Source: Chitinophaga sp. SYP-B3965 (GTDB taxonomy: Bacteria; Bacteroidota; Bacteroidia; Chitinophagales; Chitinophagaceae). From it: DNA of 64,000 nucleotides. The stretch lies in assembly GCF_009647655.1 (NCBI RefSeq), contig NZ_WJFD01000001.1, positions 3,100,001 to 3,164,000 of the forward strand, read 5' to 3'. Shown here one piece after another: positions 1-7,544 of the stretch (positions are counted from its first letter, which is position 1; each line of letters starts with the position of its first letter). A model generated the notes under the pieces. The model had not been told where the DNA came from. It did not search any database and saw only the letters and a program-made list of their open reading frames with translations. Both the position numbers and the translations under genes were made by a program.

Positions 1-474
1 TGTGGCATAACCATTAATGATCTCCACCAGTTTCATCACCGGCACAGGATTCATAAAATGCATGCCGATCACTTTCCCCGGTTTCTTCGTAACGGCAGCT
101 ATTTTTGTAATGGAAATGGAGGAAGTATTGGTAGCGAGGATCACGTCTGCACCGGTATGTTGGTCCAGTTCGCGGAAGATCTTCAGTTTGAGGTCTATGT
201 TTTCTGTGGCAGCTTCTACCACCAGTTCCATATCTTTCACGCCTGCGGCCAGGTCTGAGAAAGTTTTCAGACGGTCCAGAGTGTTCTTTTTGTCTGCTTC
301 GGTGATGGTTTCTTTAGCGATCTGCCTGTCCAGGTTTTTACCGATGGTGGCCAGCGCTTTTTCCAGTGCAGTGGGGGAAACATCTATCAGGTGAACGGCG
401 TATCCGTTTTGGGCAAATACATGTGCAATACCGTTGCCCATAGTTCCGGCTCCGATCACAGCGATTTTCTGCAT
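1..474 (-). CDS. 3-hydroxyacyl-CoA (3-hydroxybutyryl-CoA) dehydrogenase, C-terminus cut by window edge
   Basis: The reverse strand reads from an ATG at 474 for 158 codons without a stop and runs off the left edge, so only the N-terminal half is present. It opens with a Rossmann NAD-binding motif (VIGAGTMGNGIAHVFAQNGY) and continues with VVEAATENIDLKLKIFRELD, ATNTSSISI and GMHFMNPVPVMKLVEI, all landmarks of the NAD-binding domain of 3-hydroxyacyl-CoA dehydrogenases. The family oxidises 3-hydroxyacyl-CoA to 3-ketoacyl-CoA in fatty-acid or butanoate metabolism in the cytoplasm. The single-domain architecture at this end suggests the short Hbd/PaaH type rather than a FadB fusion, but the missing end prevents certainty. 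The next minus-strand gene upstream stops at 544, so co-transcription is possible. Confidence 0.9.
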   Translation of the reverse strand, partial: MQKIAVIGAGTMGNGIAHVFAQNGYAVHLIDVSPTALEKALATIGKNLDRQIAKETITEADKKNTLDRLKTFSDLAAGVKDMELVVEAATENIDLKLKIFRELDQHTGADVILATNTSSISITKIAAVTKKPGKVIGMHFMNPVPVMKLVEIINGYAT

Positions 475-543
475 AAAAGGTTCTTTTGTTTTGGTGAATG
501 GTCAATAATCCGGCAATTTAAGGAGAAAAACCATTCACACGCG

Positions 544-1182
544 CTAATCTTTGCGCTTGAAGTCACCCCGTTTCCAGGCTTCTATGAATTGCGCCCAGGC
601 GATTGGATTGAAGATATTCTGCGGCGGCGTCTGGCCTGCATAGTAGAGGGATTGTTGCTGTTTCTGCATAAAAACCCCATAAGCTCCACCCGCGTCGATA
701 GGAATTGAACGGGCCAGGGCACGTATTTTGGCCTGGTCGTTATTCTTACGGGCCACTTCGTACATATCATTGGGAATATCCATACTTACAAAAGCCTTTT
801 CAAATTCCTTTTTGCTGGGATAAGGTTTGATGATGGTTTCTGACAGGTAAATAGTGTCTTCTGTTAGAAGCTGGATCACGGAATAGCTGTTTCCGGGCAG
901 GGCCGCAGGGATCTTGTATTCTTTTTTGCGGAAGCCCACTGCAGTGAAACTCAGGGTATCTCCTTTAAAAGCCACGATGGAAAATACCCCCTGGCTATTG
1001 GAAATTGTCCCGCGGTTTTGCCCTTTCACGATGATGCTCACGGCGGGAATAGCCCTCAGACTGTCCGCCGTCATGGTGATACCGGATATTTGTATGATGC
1101 TGTCTTTGAATGCTTTCAACTGCGCTTTTAACAAAAACGGTACGAACAGCAGGGAAAAAAGTATGATCAGTTTCTTATGCAT
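544..1182 (-). CDS. Secreted carboxypeptidase-regulatory-like domain protein
   Basis: A 212-residue protein with a clear signal peptide (about residues 1-20, cleaved after LLKAQ). Residues about 30-105 look like the carboxypeptidase-D-regulatory-like beta-sandwich found at the start of many Bacteroidetes envelope proteins: ISGITMTADSLRAIPAVSI, then GTISNSQGVFSI and DTLSFTAVGFRKKEY. The C-terminal half has no recognisable catalytic motif. Such proteins are exported to the periplasm or outer membrane. No specific function can be assigned. It lies between the hydroxyacyl-CoA dehydrogenase and the divergent Mrp gene, with a 109-bp divergent spacer carrying a promoter-like box for the other strand. 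Confidence 0.8.
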   Translation of the reverse strand: MHKKLIILFSLLFVPFLLKAQLKAFKDSIIQISGITMTADSLRAIPAVSIIVKGQNRGTISNSQGVFSIVAFKGDTLSFTAVGFRKKEYKIPAALPGNSYSVIQLLTEDTIYLSETIIKPYPSKKEFEKAFVSMDIPNDMYEVARKNNDQAKIRALARSIPIDAGGAYGVFMQKQQQSLYYAGQTPPQNIFNPIAWAQFIEAWKRGDFKRKD

Positions 1183-1254
1183 GCAGCTACTAAGATAAAT
1201 ATATACTCCCGGAAAGAGGAATATAAAACCAACAAATTAAACCTCATTTTAGGT

Positions 1255-1262
1255 TAACTTTG
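1255..1262 (+). promoter_or_regulatory. Bacteroidetes -7 box before mrp
   Basis: TAACTTTG matches the Bacteroidetes -7 consensus TAnnTTTG and lies 29 nt upstream of the Mrp start codon. No convincing TTTG -33 element is seen at the expected distance, so this is a motif match only. Confidence 0.45.
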
Positions 1263-1291
1263 CTGATCGGAAACAATTTTAACAACAATTT

Positions 1292-2389
1292 ATGATCACA
1301 AAAGAAATGGTGCTCGAGGCGCTGTCGAATGTGGAAGAACCCGATCTGGGTAAGGATTTGGTGACACTGAACATGGTGAAAGACATCGAGATCAACGGCA
1401 ATAAAGTTAAATTCACCGTAGTACTGACCACGCCGGCTTGTCCGCTGAAAGAAATGATAAAAAATGCCTGTGTGAATGCCATCATTCACCTGGTAAGCAA
1501 GGAAGCTGAGGTAGAAGTAAAAATGACGGCCAACGTAAGCTCCAACAGGAAAGATGGGAAAGGCATGCTGCCGAATGTGAAAAATATCATCATGGTGGCA
1601 TCCGGCAAAGGCGGGGTGGGTAAATCTACCGTAGCTGCCAATCTTGCCTTATCCCTGGCACAGGATGGCGCTAAAGTGGGACTGATGGATGCGGACATTT
1701 ACGGTCCTTCCGTTCCCATTATGTTTGGTGTTCGCGGAGAAAGACCTATGATGGTGAATGTGGAAGGCAAAGGCATGATCGTTCCCATGGAGAAATATGG
1801 TATCAAATTCATGTCCATCGGTTTGCTGGTAGACGAAAGCCAGGCGATCGTATGGCGTGGCCCCATGGCCAGCAGCGCACTCAAACAATTTGTGAGTGAT
1901 GTATACTGGGAAGAACTGGATTACCTGATCATCGACATGCCTCCCGGCACTGGCGATATTCACCTGACGCTTGTTCAAACGGTACCTGTAACTGGCGCCA
2001 TCATCGTGACCACTCCCCAGGATGTGGCCCTCGCTGATGCTAAAAAAGGGATCGGCATGTTCAACAGTCCTCAGATCCGCGTACCGATCATCGGTTTAGT
2101 GGAAAACATGGCTTACTTCACCCCTGCTGAATTACCCAACAACAAATATTACATCTTTGGTAAAGAAGGTGGAAAAAGACTGGCAGAAGAACTGGAAATA
2201 CCTTTCCTCGGTCAGATACCTTTAGTACAAAGTATCCGTGAAGGTGGTGATGAAGGTGTTCCCGCAGTTGCAGGAAACGACCTCGTCACTAAACATGCGT
2301 TTGCTGATTTTGCCGGCGCCACTGCCCGCAGCATTGCTATGCGCAACGCCAACATTGAACCAACGAAGATCGTTGAGATAGTAGTTTAA
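1292..2389 (+). CDS. Mrp/ApbC-type iron-sulfur cluster carrier ATPase
   Basis: A 365-residue cytoplasmic protein with an N-terminal DUF59/MIP18-like domain (about 1-80) and a ParA/MinD-type P-loop domain. The Walker A motif is ASGKGGVGKST (about 103-113), followed by DADIYGPSVP and the switch segment IIDMPPGTGDIHLTL. Mrp/Nbp35 proteins bind and transfer Fe-S clusters to apoproteins. The CxxC pair normally found after the VENM segment is absent: the sequence reads VENMAYFTPAELPNNKYYIFG. This cysteine-free form is one I associate with Bacteroidetes Mrp proteins, but it leaves the cluster ligand unexplained. The stop codon overlaps that of the convergent RDD gene by two bases. Confidence 0.93.
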   Translation: MITKEMVLEALSNVEEPDLGKDLVTLNMVKDIEINGNKVKFTVVLTTPACPLKEMIKNACVNAIIHLVSKEAEVEVKMTANVSSNRKDGKGMLPNVKNIIMVASGKGGVGKSTVAANLALSLAQDGAKVGLMDADIYGPSVPIMFGVRGERPMMVNVEGKGMIVPMEKYGIKFMSIGLLVDESQAIVWRGPMASSALKQFVSDVYWEELDYLIIDMPPGTGDIHLTLVQTVPVTGAIIVTTPQDVALADAKKGIGMFNSPQIRVPIIGLVENMAYFTPAELPNNKYYIFGKEGGKRLAEELEIPFLGQIPLVQSIREGGDEGVPAVAGNDLVTKHAFADFAGATARSIAMRNANIEPTKIVEIVV

Positions 2390-2817
2390 TCTTTTTGAAT
2401 CATTACACTCCCGGCGCCCAGGTCATGTATGGCCCTGCGCTGGGGGTTGGAATGAATAGACAGAAAAGATACCCAGCCCAGTGATGCCTTCAGTGCATAT
2501 CTCACAAAGGCTTTCCACAGCGCGATCTTCTTCTGGTAATTGTTGATATCCACCACGCGTATCCTCGTAATGTAATTACCCACAGTGCAGCCATAAGCTA
2601 TCGCCAATGGTTCATATAAACCCCAAATGGTTAAAAAAAGAACGACATTGATCCATGTTGGTGTATCTTCTTCGTCGCCGATCGCATTCAGTAACATAGA
2701 CGCTAAAAGCATCAGCAAAACGATGATCAGGAAATCGATAAAAGTGGATTGTACTCTTTTTACGAGTACGGGGTACGTGGGTTCGGTTACAGGAACATCG
2801 TCCAGGTGATTGATCAT
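2386..2817 (-). CDS. RDD family membrane protein
   Basis: A 143-residue integral membrane protein. The first predicted helix (about 26-48) follows the RDD-type start VKRVQSTFIDFLIIVLL, with the family's Arg and Asp. A second helix spans about 57-80 (WINVVLFLTIWGLYEPLAIA). The characteristic GCTVGNYITRIRVVD segment follows, and then a final hydrophobic helix. RDD proteins are small inner-membrane proteins; some members have been linked to ion transport, but for most the role is unknown. It converges on mrp with overlapping stop codons and is divergent from the PaiB-like gene, so it is probably monocistronic. Confidence 0.85.
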   Translation of the reverse strand: MINHLDDVPVTEPTYPVLVKRVQSTFIDFLIIVLLMLLASMLLNAIGDEEDTPTWINVVLFLTIWGLYEPLAIAYGCTVGNYITRIRVVDINNYQKKIALWKAFVRYALKASLGWVSFLSIHSNPQRRAIHDLGAGSVMIQKD

Positions 2818-2860
2818 GGTATAGGAATTTGTCTGCTAATATATGATAAAATACCACTGT

Positions 2861-3487
2861 ATGTATACCCCTAGATACAATGAAGAAAAAGACTGGGAAA
2901 CAGTTGCGGCGTTTATCCGGCAGCATGGTTTCGGATTACTGATCAGTATTTCGGACGGTCTGCCGGTCGGGACGCATTTGCCTATTGAGCTGGTGGAAAA
3001 AAATCCTGGTGAATTTGTGTTGCATGGGCATATTGCTAATGCTAATGATCAGGTTTCCACCTTTGTTACCGGGCAGACTTTCATGGTGGTGTTCATGGAC
3101 CCGCATGCTTACATTTCTTCTTCCTGGTATAAAAAAGAAAAGATCCCTACCTGGAATTACATTGCTGTGCATGTCTATGGCACGCTGCGGGTAATGGATG
3201 AAGCTGAGTTGGTTTTATCTCTTCAGCAACTGATGAACCGCTACGAAGCTAATTCTTCGCATCCTGTGCATGTGCATGATATTCCTTCCCAGGAGTTTCG
3301 TAATAATCTGAAGGCTATTACTGGTTTTGAGATCAGTATCTCTCGTGTGGATACGCGTTTTAAGCTTTCTCAGAACCGGAATGATCATGATTATTTTAGC
3401 GTGGTGGATCATCTTAAGGATCTTGGGGATGATCATAGTCTCCGGATTGCTGCGGAGATGGAGCTGAGGCGGGAGCGTCGAAAATGA
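2861..3487 (+). CDS. PaiB-family FMN-binding protein
   Basis: A 208-residue protein of the PaiB/FMN-binding split-barrel family. Family signatures include MYTPRYNEEKDWETVAAFIR at the start, LPVGTHLPIELV, HGHIANAN, VVFMDPHAYISSSWY and PTWNYIAVHVYG. PaiB of Bacillus is reported as a negative transcriptional regulator, and other members are flavin reductase-like; which applies here is unknown. An in-frame ATG at 2843 would add six residues, but the one at 2861 matches the usual family start. Its last sense codon and stop lie inside the left arm of the 31-bp inverted repeat that begins at 3480, so the hairpin may act on the 3' end of this mRNA. Confidence 0.87.
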   Translation: MYTPRYNEEKDWETVAAFIRQHGFGLLISISDGLPVGTHLPIELVEKNPGEFVLHGHIANANDQVSTFVTGQTFMVVFMDPHAYISSSWYKKEKIPTWNYIAVHVYGTLRVMDEAELVLSLQQLMNRYEANSSHPVHVHDIPSQEFRNNLKAITGFEISISRVDTRFKLSQNRNDHDYFSVVDHLKDLGDDHSLRIAAEMELRRERRK

Positions 3488-3577
3488 GGGTGTATATTTT
3501 TAAATGAATAAACTGGGCCAATATTGCGCTCAGGCAATACATACAGTATTCATTTAAAAATATACACCCTCATTTTC
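3480..3577 (+). repeat. Long perfect hairpin 1 (31-bp stem, 36-nt conserved core)
   Basis: Bases 3480-3510 are the exact reverse complement of 3547-3577, giving a 31-bp perfect stem that closes a 36-nt loop (3511-3546). An inner ACTG (3512-3515) can also pair with CAGT (3544-3547 region) after a small bulge. The loop core 3512-3547 begins ACTGGGCCAATATTGCGCT and recurs in inverted orientation at 3899-3934. The left arm covers the stop codon of the PaiB-like gene. No T-tract follows the stem, so it is not a standard intrinsic terminator, although it could stabilise a 3' end. Confidence 0.9.
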
Positions 3578-3867
3578 TTGTATCACAAAAGAAAATTAAG
3601 CCTCGGCTGCTGTGTTGTTGGAGATTGTTGGGTTGTGGTGGTTGTGTTCGTTTTATGTTGTGATGGATTGTGGTGGGTTGGATTGTGTTATGTTGTGATG
3701 GGTTGATTATGATGTGATGGGGTGCGGTGGGTTGGATTATGTTATATTGAGTATACTGGAGTATTGCGAATATTGTGTGTATTATTGAACCATGTGAAAT
3801 GCAGTGATGTGTTATATCAGCGAGCAACTTAACATCACATAGCCTAACACCTTTGCCGCCAAAAGAA
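3578..3867 (+). other. G/T-rich non-coding spacer with degenerate repeats
   Basis: The + strand of 3605-3770 is almost free of C, built of G and T with some A. It carries imperfect tandem units: TTATGTTGTGATGG at about 3654 and again at about 3688, and GGTGGGTTGGATT at about 3673 and about 3727. I found no credible coding sequence; reverse-strand open frames there are Thr/Asn/Pro/Gln/His-rich low-complexity readings caused by the C/A-rich complement. From about 3790 the composition returns to normal. The stretch sits exactly between hairpins 1 and 2. Confidence 0.7.
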
Positions 3868-3967
3868 GAAACCAGTGTGTGTGATTTTTTTAAGGAAAAC
3901 TGTATGCACAGCCTAAGCGCAATATTGGCCCAGTTTTTTCCTTAAAAAAATTACATACACTGGTTTT
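3868..3967 (+). repeat. Long hairpin 2 (32-bp stem, inverted copy of the core)
   Basis: Bases 3868-3899 pair with 3936-3967. Twenty-nine positions are Watson-Crick and three are G on the left arm opposite T on the right (3868, 3879, 3883), which stay paired as G-U only in a + strand RNA. The loop holds the inverted core: 3899-3934 reversed is identical to 3512-3547 at 32 of 36 positions, including the first 19. The stems of the two hairpins differ in sequence but keep their pairing. The right arm ends 8 bp before the stop codon of the convergent Gfo/Idh gene. Confidence 0.9.
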
Positions 3968-3975
3968 GTTTATAG

Positions 3976-5346
3976 TTAGAGCGTGAACACTTTGCCGCCG
4001 ACCATCACATCCTGCTTAGCCTCATCAAAGGTAGCTTTCATACCAGTACGATATGCAGCAGTACCCATGATCAGCGCTATAGAGTGAGAATACGCCGCTT
4101 CAATAGGAGCATTTGTTTTAACATCTTGCTTACGTACACATTCCATCCAGTTACGTACGTGCGCATCCGTTGTATCATCACCACCTGTATTAGCACCAGT
4201 TTCAACAGCAGCCGCTACATTAGAGAGGTCCATGCTTGGGAGAAGATTTGGTTTCATGCCCATTTCAGCCGCTTCTTTTTCTCTCAGGCCACCGGTTGGT
4301 GTGATCTTGTTGGTACTCATGTCTATCATACCGCCGTTGGAATAATAGAGTTCTTTTGTACCACCTGCTGAGTTATGGAAACGGGAACTGTATACAACCT
4401 GGAAACCATTCTTCGGATCATTCTGCGGACCGTAATCGAATACTGCGGTAAGGGTGTCTGCATTGCTGCGGCCGTCTTTCCATTGGTAAATACCACCATT
4501 CGCTACTGCGCTACGTGGATGTTGTAAACCCGTGAACCAATGTACAGTATCAATCTGGTGCGTCATCCATTGACCGAAAATGCCGGAAGAATAAGGCCAG
4601 AAGAGACGGAACTCTAAGTATTTACGCGGATCCCAGCTGTCTTTAGGGCGACTGCAAAGGAAACGATTCCAGTCTACATCAGATTCTTTAATTGATTTTG
4701 TGAGATCTGGTCTGCGCCAGCGGCCTGGCTGATTTACGTTCCAGGTCATTTCCACCATGGTGATAGGACCGAACTTTCCTTCTTTGATGAAGTTAGCTGC
4801 GTTGTGATAGCTTTGGCCACTGCGGCGTTGCGTACCTACCTGGAAAACTTTTTTGGATTCCTTTACTGCTTTGAGGGCATTGCGGGCATCTTCCATTGTT
4901 TCTGCGAAAGGTTTTTCGCAGTATACATCTTTCTTGTTCTTTACAGCTTCGATGGTGTGAAATGCGTGCTGGAAGTCAGCTGTAGCGATCATTACTGCAT
5001 CAAGGTCTTTGATCTTATATAGTTCGTCGTTGTTAACGCAGGTTTGGATGCTGTGCCCCAGTTTACTTTCCAGTGCAGCTTTACCTTCATCACGGCGACG
5101 GTTCCAGATATCAGAAACAGCTACGATATCAAAGTTCAGTTCTTTATGATTCTTCAGGAAGCAAGGCAAAAGCGCCTGGCGAAAACGGTCAGAATAGCCT
5201 ACTACTCCTACATTCACACGGTCGTTGGCTCCCATAATACGTGCATAACTGCTCGCAGGCATTCCCATTGTACTCAGGGCAACTCCGGCGCCTCCCATCA
5301 TGGAAAGCTTCAGGAATTCGCGGCGGTTCTTTTTAGCTTCTGTCAT
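3976..5346 (-). CDS. Gfo/Idh/MocA family oxidoreductase, Tat-exported
   Basis: A 456-residue protein beginning with a twin-arginine signal (NRREFLKLSMMGGAG, residues 7-21), so it is likely exported folded to the periplasm. The Rossmann domain starts at RVNVGVVGYSD (about 43-53), and the family's catalytic EKP motif is at 144-146 (VYCEKPFAE). The C-terminal half carries the Gfo/Idh alpha/beta dimerisation domain. These enzymes oxidise or epimerise sugars and cyclitols with tightly bound NAD(P); the substrate is unknown. The sugar isomerase gene at 5369-6232 lies 22 bp upstream on the same strand, suggesting a two-gene carbohydrate operon. Confidence 0.9.
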   Translation of the reverse strand: MTEAKKNRREFLKLSMMGGAGVALSTMGMPASSYARIMGANDRVNVGVVGYSDRFRQALLPCFLKNHKELNFDIVAVSDIWNRRRDEGKAALESKLGHSIQTCVNNDELYKIKDLDAVMIATADFQHAFHTIEAVKNKKDVYCEKPFAETMEDARNALKAVKESKKVFQVGTQRRSGQSYHNAANFIKEGKFGPITMVEMTWNVNQPGRWRRPDLTKSIKESDVDWNRFLCSRPKDSWDPRKYLEFRLFWPYSSGIFGQWMTHQIDTVHWFTGLQHPRSAVANGGIYQWKDGRSNADTLTAVFDYGPQNDPKNGFQVVYSSRFHNSAGGTKELYYSNGGMIDMSTNKITPTGGLREKEAAEMGMKPNLLPSMDLSNVAAAVETGANTGGDDTTDAHVRNWMECVRKQDVKTNAPIEAAYSHSIALIMGTAAYRTGMKATFDEAKQDVMVGGKVFTL

Positions 5347-5368
5347 TTTGTACAGTGTTTTTAGTGGT

Positions 5369-6232
5369 TTATTTATATACTTCGTTCAGTTGTTCAGAGA
5401 GGAAAGTGAAAGCAGGTTTACATTCTTCCGCCATATTCTTCCAGCCGCTTTCTATCATGATGCGACCTTTATAATTAGCTTGTCTCATAGCGGCGAAGTA
5501 AGGTTTGAAATCTTCTTTGTTGGTGCCTGGTGCTCTGCGGCCTTCTTTCTCTGCAATATGGCAGTGTACCAGGTATGGGCCGGCTTTCAGGATATCTTTC
5601 GGGTCCTCTCCTTCTTTCATCATGTGATAGAGATCAACAGTCAGTCTGAAGTTAGGATGGTTCACCTGTTGTGCTACATCCGTTACAATTTTCAGGCTGT
5701 TCATGAAATTATCTTCCGATGTGTTCAGGCTCTCCATGGCAATAATGCGGTCATATTTCTTTGCAACTTCTGCCATTTTACGGGAGATGGCGATCAGTTC
5801 TTTTTTGGATTGCACGGGGTCTTGTCCATCCAGCAATTTGCGGGAGCCGGCACTGCCGAATACAATGATCTTTATGCCGGCTATTTTTGCGCGTTGCATG
5901 AGGGAATCCACATATCCCAGGATCACTTTTTCGTCTGCTTCTTTGCCAAAGAGACGGATAGTGGCGGGCATGAAAAGGTTGCAGGTTTCCACTTTCATCT
6001 TCATTTTCCTGATCCGGGCTAATTGCCTTTCAAAGGTAGAATCGGGAACTGCTGGGGAAAGGATCTTGCGGGCGGACTCTTCTATATAAGCAAATCCTGC
6101 GGCATGCAGGAGGCTGTCGTTCTCAAATGAAGTACAGACGCCTAATGGCGGAATGGCGCTTTTCTGTGCATTCGATTGCAGATAAAGACCTTGTAACAGG
6201 ATAAATAATAGGAGAAAAGCATATTTTTTCAT
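5369..6232 (-). CDS. Secreted sugar phosphate isomerase/epimerase-like TIM-barrel protein
   Basis: A 287-residue xylose-isomerase-like TIM-barrel protein. The start at 6232 gives a good signal peptide (MKKYAFLLLFILLQGLYLQS, cleaved near NAQ); the longer in-frame start at 6268 would hide it. Metal-site motifs of the family are visible: IAMESLN (Glu), LTVDLYHMM (Asp and His), LVHCHIAEKEGR (His) and IMIESGW (Glu). Family members isomerise or epimerise sugars, but periplasmic homologues are poorly characterised. It is followed 22 bp later by the Tat-exported Gfo/Idh oxidoreductase, and the pair probably acts on the same sugar derivative. Confidence 0.88.
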   Translation of the reverse strand: MKKYAFLLLFILLQGLYLQSNAQKSAIPPLGVCTSFENDSLLHAAGFAYIEESARKILSPAVPDSTFERQLARIRKMKMKVETCNLFMPATIRLFGKEADEKVILGYVDSLMQRAKIAGIKIIVFGSAGSRKLLDGQDPVQSKKELIAISRKMAEVAKKYDRIIAMESLNTSEDNFMNSLKIVTDVAQQVNHPNFRLTVDLYHMMKEGEDPKDILKAGPYLVHCHIAEKEGRRAPGTNKEDFKPYFAAMRQANYKGRIMIESGWKNMAEECKPAFTFLSEQLNEVYK

Positions 6233-6348
6233 GGAAAAGTTCGTTTTTCGATACCGTGGGCAAGCCAAAAATTAAGAACTTAAATCGGAAAATCAAAATC
6301 GGGTTTTCATAAAAATGGCGGAAATTCGCCAATAATTGCAATTATACT

Positions 6349-7158
6349 ATGAACAGACAGGAATTGGTGCAGCTTATCAGGGAGCGGAAATCTTACCTTT
6401 GTATCGGACTGGATACGGATATACATAAGATCCCCAAACATTTGTTATCTCACCCTGACCCCATCTTTGCCTTCAATAAAGCAATTATTGATGCCACGAA
6501 AGATATTTGTGTAGCCTATAAGATCAATACGGCTTTTTACGAGTGCCAGGGTATCCGTGGCTGGGAAAGCCTCCAACGTACTGTTGAATATATTCCAAAA
6601 GAGATCTTCACTATCGCAGACGCCAAACGGGGTGATATCGGCAATACCTCTACTTATTACGCCAAAACCTTTTACGAGACCTATGGCTTTGATTCCGTAA
6701 CAGTTGCACCTTACATGGGGCGGGACAGTGTGGAACCATTCCTGGCTTTCTCTGAAAAGTGGGCGATTGTGCTGGGGTTAACTTCTAATGAAGGGTCCCG
6801 CGATGTGCAGCAGTTGCAACTGGACGGAGGAGGATTTGTGTATGAGCAGGTGATGAAAACCACGGCATCCTGGGGTACACCGGATAATATGATGTTTGTG
6901 GTGGGTGCTACCAAAGCTGATGTGGTAGCAGATATCCGTCGTTTACTGCCGGATCATTTCTTCCTGGTTCCTGGTGTTGGTGCGCAGGGAGGTAGTTTGA
7001 AAGAGATTTCTGAAAAAGGCATGAATAAAGAAGTGGGATTGCTGGTGAATGCCAGCAGGGCTGTGATCTATGCGGGTAATGATGAAAAATTTGCGGAAGA
7101 TGCCAGGGCTGTAGCTTTGCAGTACCAGGCGGAAATGGCGCAGTATATTACTCTTTGA
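6349..7158 (+). CDS. pyrF: Orotidine 5'-phosphate decarboxylase (type 2)
   Basis: A 269-residue cytosolic enzyme that decarboxylates OMP to UMP, the last step of de novo pyrimidine synthesis. The catalytic signature is TIADAKRGDIGNTSTYYAK, with Asp91, Lys93 and Asp96 forming the charged network. CIGLDTDIHKIP at the start and LVPGVGAQGG near the end bind the phosphate and base. The length and the DAKRGDIGNTS form match the longer type 2 subfamily. It stands alone between divergent sugar-isomerase and convergent YCII genes, and its 3' side carries an extraordinary run of terminator hairpins. Confidence 0.95.
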   Translation: MNRQELVQLIRERKSYLCIGLDTDIHKIPKHLLSHPDPIFAFNKAIIDATKDICVAYKINTAFYECQGIRGWESLQRTVEYIPKEIFTIADAKRGDIGNTSTYYAKTFYETYGFDSVTVAPYMGRDSVEPFLAFSEKWAIVLGLTSNEGSRDVQQLQLDGGGFVYEQVMKTTASWGTPDNMMFVVGATKADVVADIRRLLPDHFFLVPGVGAQGGSLKEISEKGMNKEVGLLVNASRAVIYAGNDEKFAEDARAVALQYQAEMAQYITL

Positions 7159-7207
7159 GGCTGCGAGCCCTTGGGCAGGGAGGTTGTTTTTTATTTAAAG
7201 CATTGCG

Positions 7208-7234
7208 AGCCCTCTGGCTAAGAGGGCTTTTTTT
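7208..7234 (+). terminator. Intrinsic terminator copy 1 of 3
   Basis: The 8-bp stem AGCCCTCT / AGAGGGCT (7208-7215 with 7221-7228) has a 5-nt loop and is followed by a T-run to 7234. It is the first of three near-identical terminators spaced 80 bp apart. Confidence 0.85.
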
Positions 7235-7287
7235 AAAACATTGCAAGCCATAAGGCAGAGAGGTTGTTTTTTATCTAAAGTATTGCG

Positions 7288-7314
7288 AGCCCTCTGGCAA
7301 AGAGGGCTTTTTTT
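7288..7314 (+). terminator. Intrinsic terminator copy 2 of 3
   Basis: The same 8-bp stem as at 7208, with loop GGCAA and a seven-T tail, exactly 80 bp downstream. Confidence 0.85.
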
Positions 7315-7367
7315 AAAACATTGCAAGCCCTAAGGCAGAGAGGTTGTTTTTTATCTAAAGTATTGCG

Positions 7368-7394
7368 AGCCCTCTGGCAGAGAGGGCTTTTTTT
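7368..7394 (+). terminator. Intrinsic terminator copy 3 of 3
   Basis: The same 8-bp stem, with loop GGCAG and a seven-T tail, a further 80 bp downstream. Confidence 0.85.
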
Positions 7395-7544
7395 AAAACA
7401 TTGCAAGCCCTCTGGCAAGGAGGTTGTTATTCCATTTAAAATGTTGCAGGCCCTTGGGCAGAGTTTTATCTAAAACATTGCAAGCCCTTGGAGTAGTTTT
7501 TATCTAAAGTCCTGCAAGCCCTCCGGCAGAGTCCTAATGATTGT

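Larger units (their letters stand above)
7161..7544 (+). repeat. Tandem array of about ten terminator-like units downstream of pyrF
   Basis: Related units begin with (T/C)TGC(A/G)(A/G)GCC at 7161, 7203, 7241, 7283, 7321, 7363, 7401, 7444, 7478 and 7512. Through the middle they alternate 42 and 38 bp, an 80-bp higher-order period. The 38-bp type folds into AGCCCTCT / AGAGGGCT stems followed by seven Ts. The 42-bp type has a weaker CAA(g)CC / GGTTG stem followed by six Ts. All point in the pyrF direction, and the last units are shorter and decayed. The array fills the whole gap to the convergent YCII gene and encodes nothing I can see. Confidence 0.85.

Noticed and set aside
3480..3967. CRISPR array or attC/integron site
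   Set aside because: Only two copies in inverted orientation, with conserved centre and varying stems; CRISPR repeats are direct, and attC sites have conserved ends and variable centres. No cas or integrase gene nearby.
3480..3967. Retron msr-msd
   Set aside because: No reverse transcriptase gene in the window and no typical a1/a2 layout.
5300..6022. 240-codon + strand open frame
   Set aside because: Antisense to the sugar isomerase gene and Phe/His-rich; a shadow frame.
7161..7544. CRISPR-like direct repeats
   Set aside because: Units are contiguous without unique spacers, and each folds as a terminator with a T-tail.
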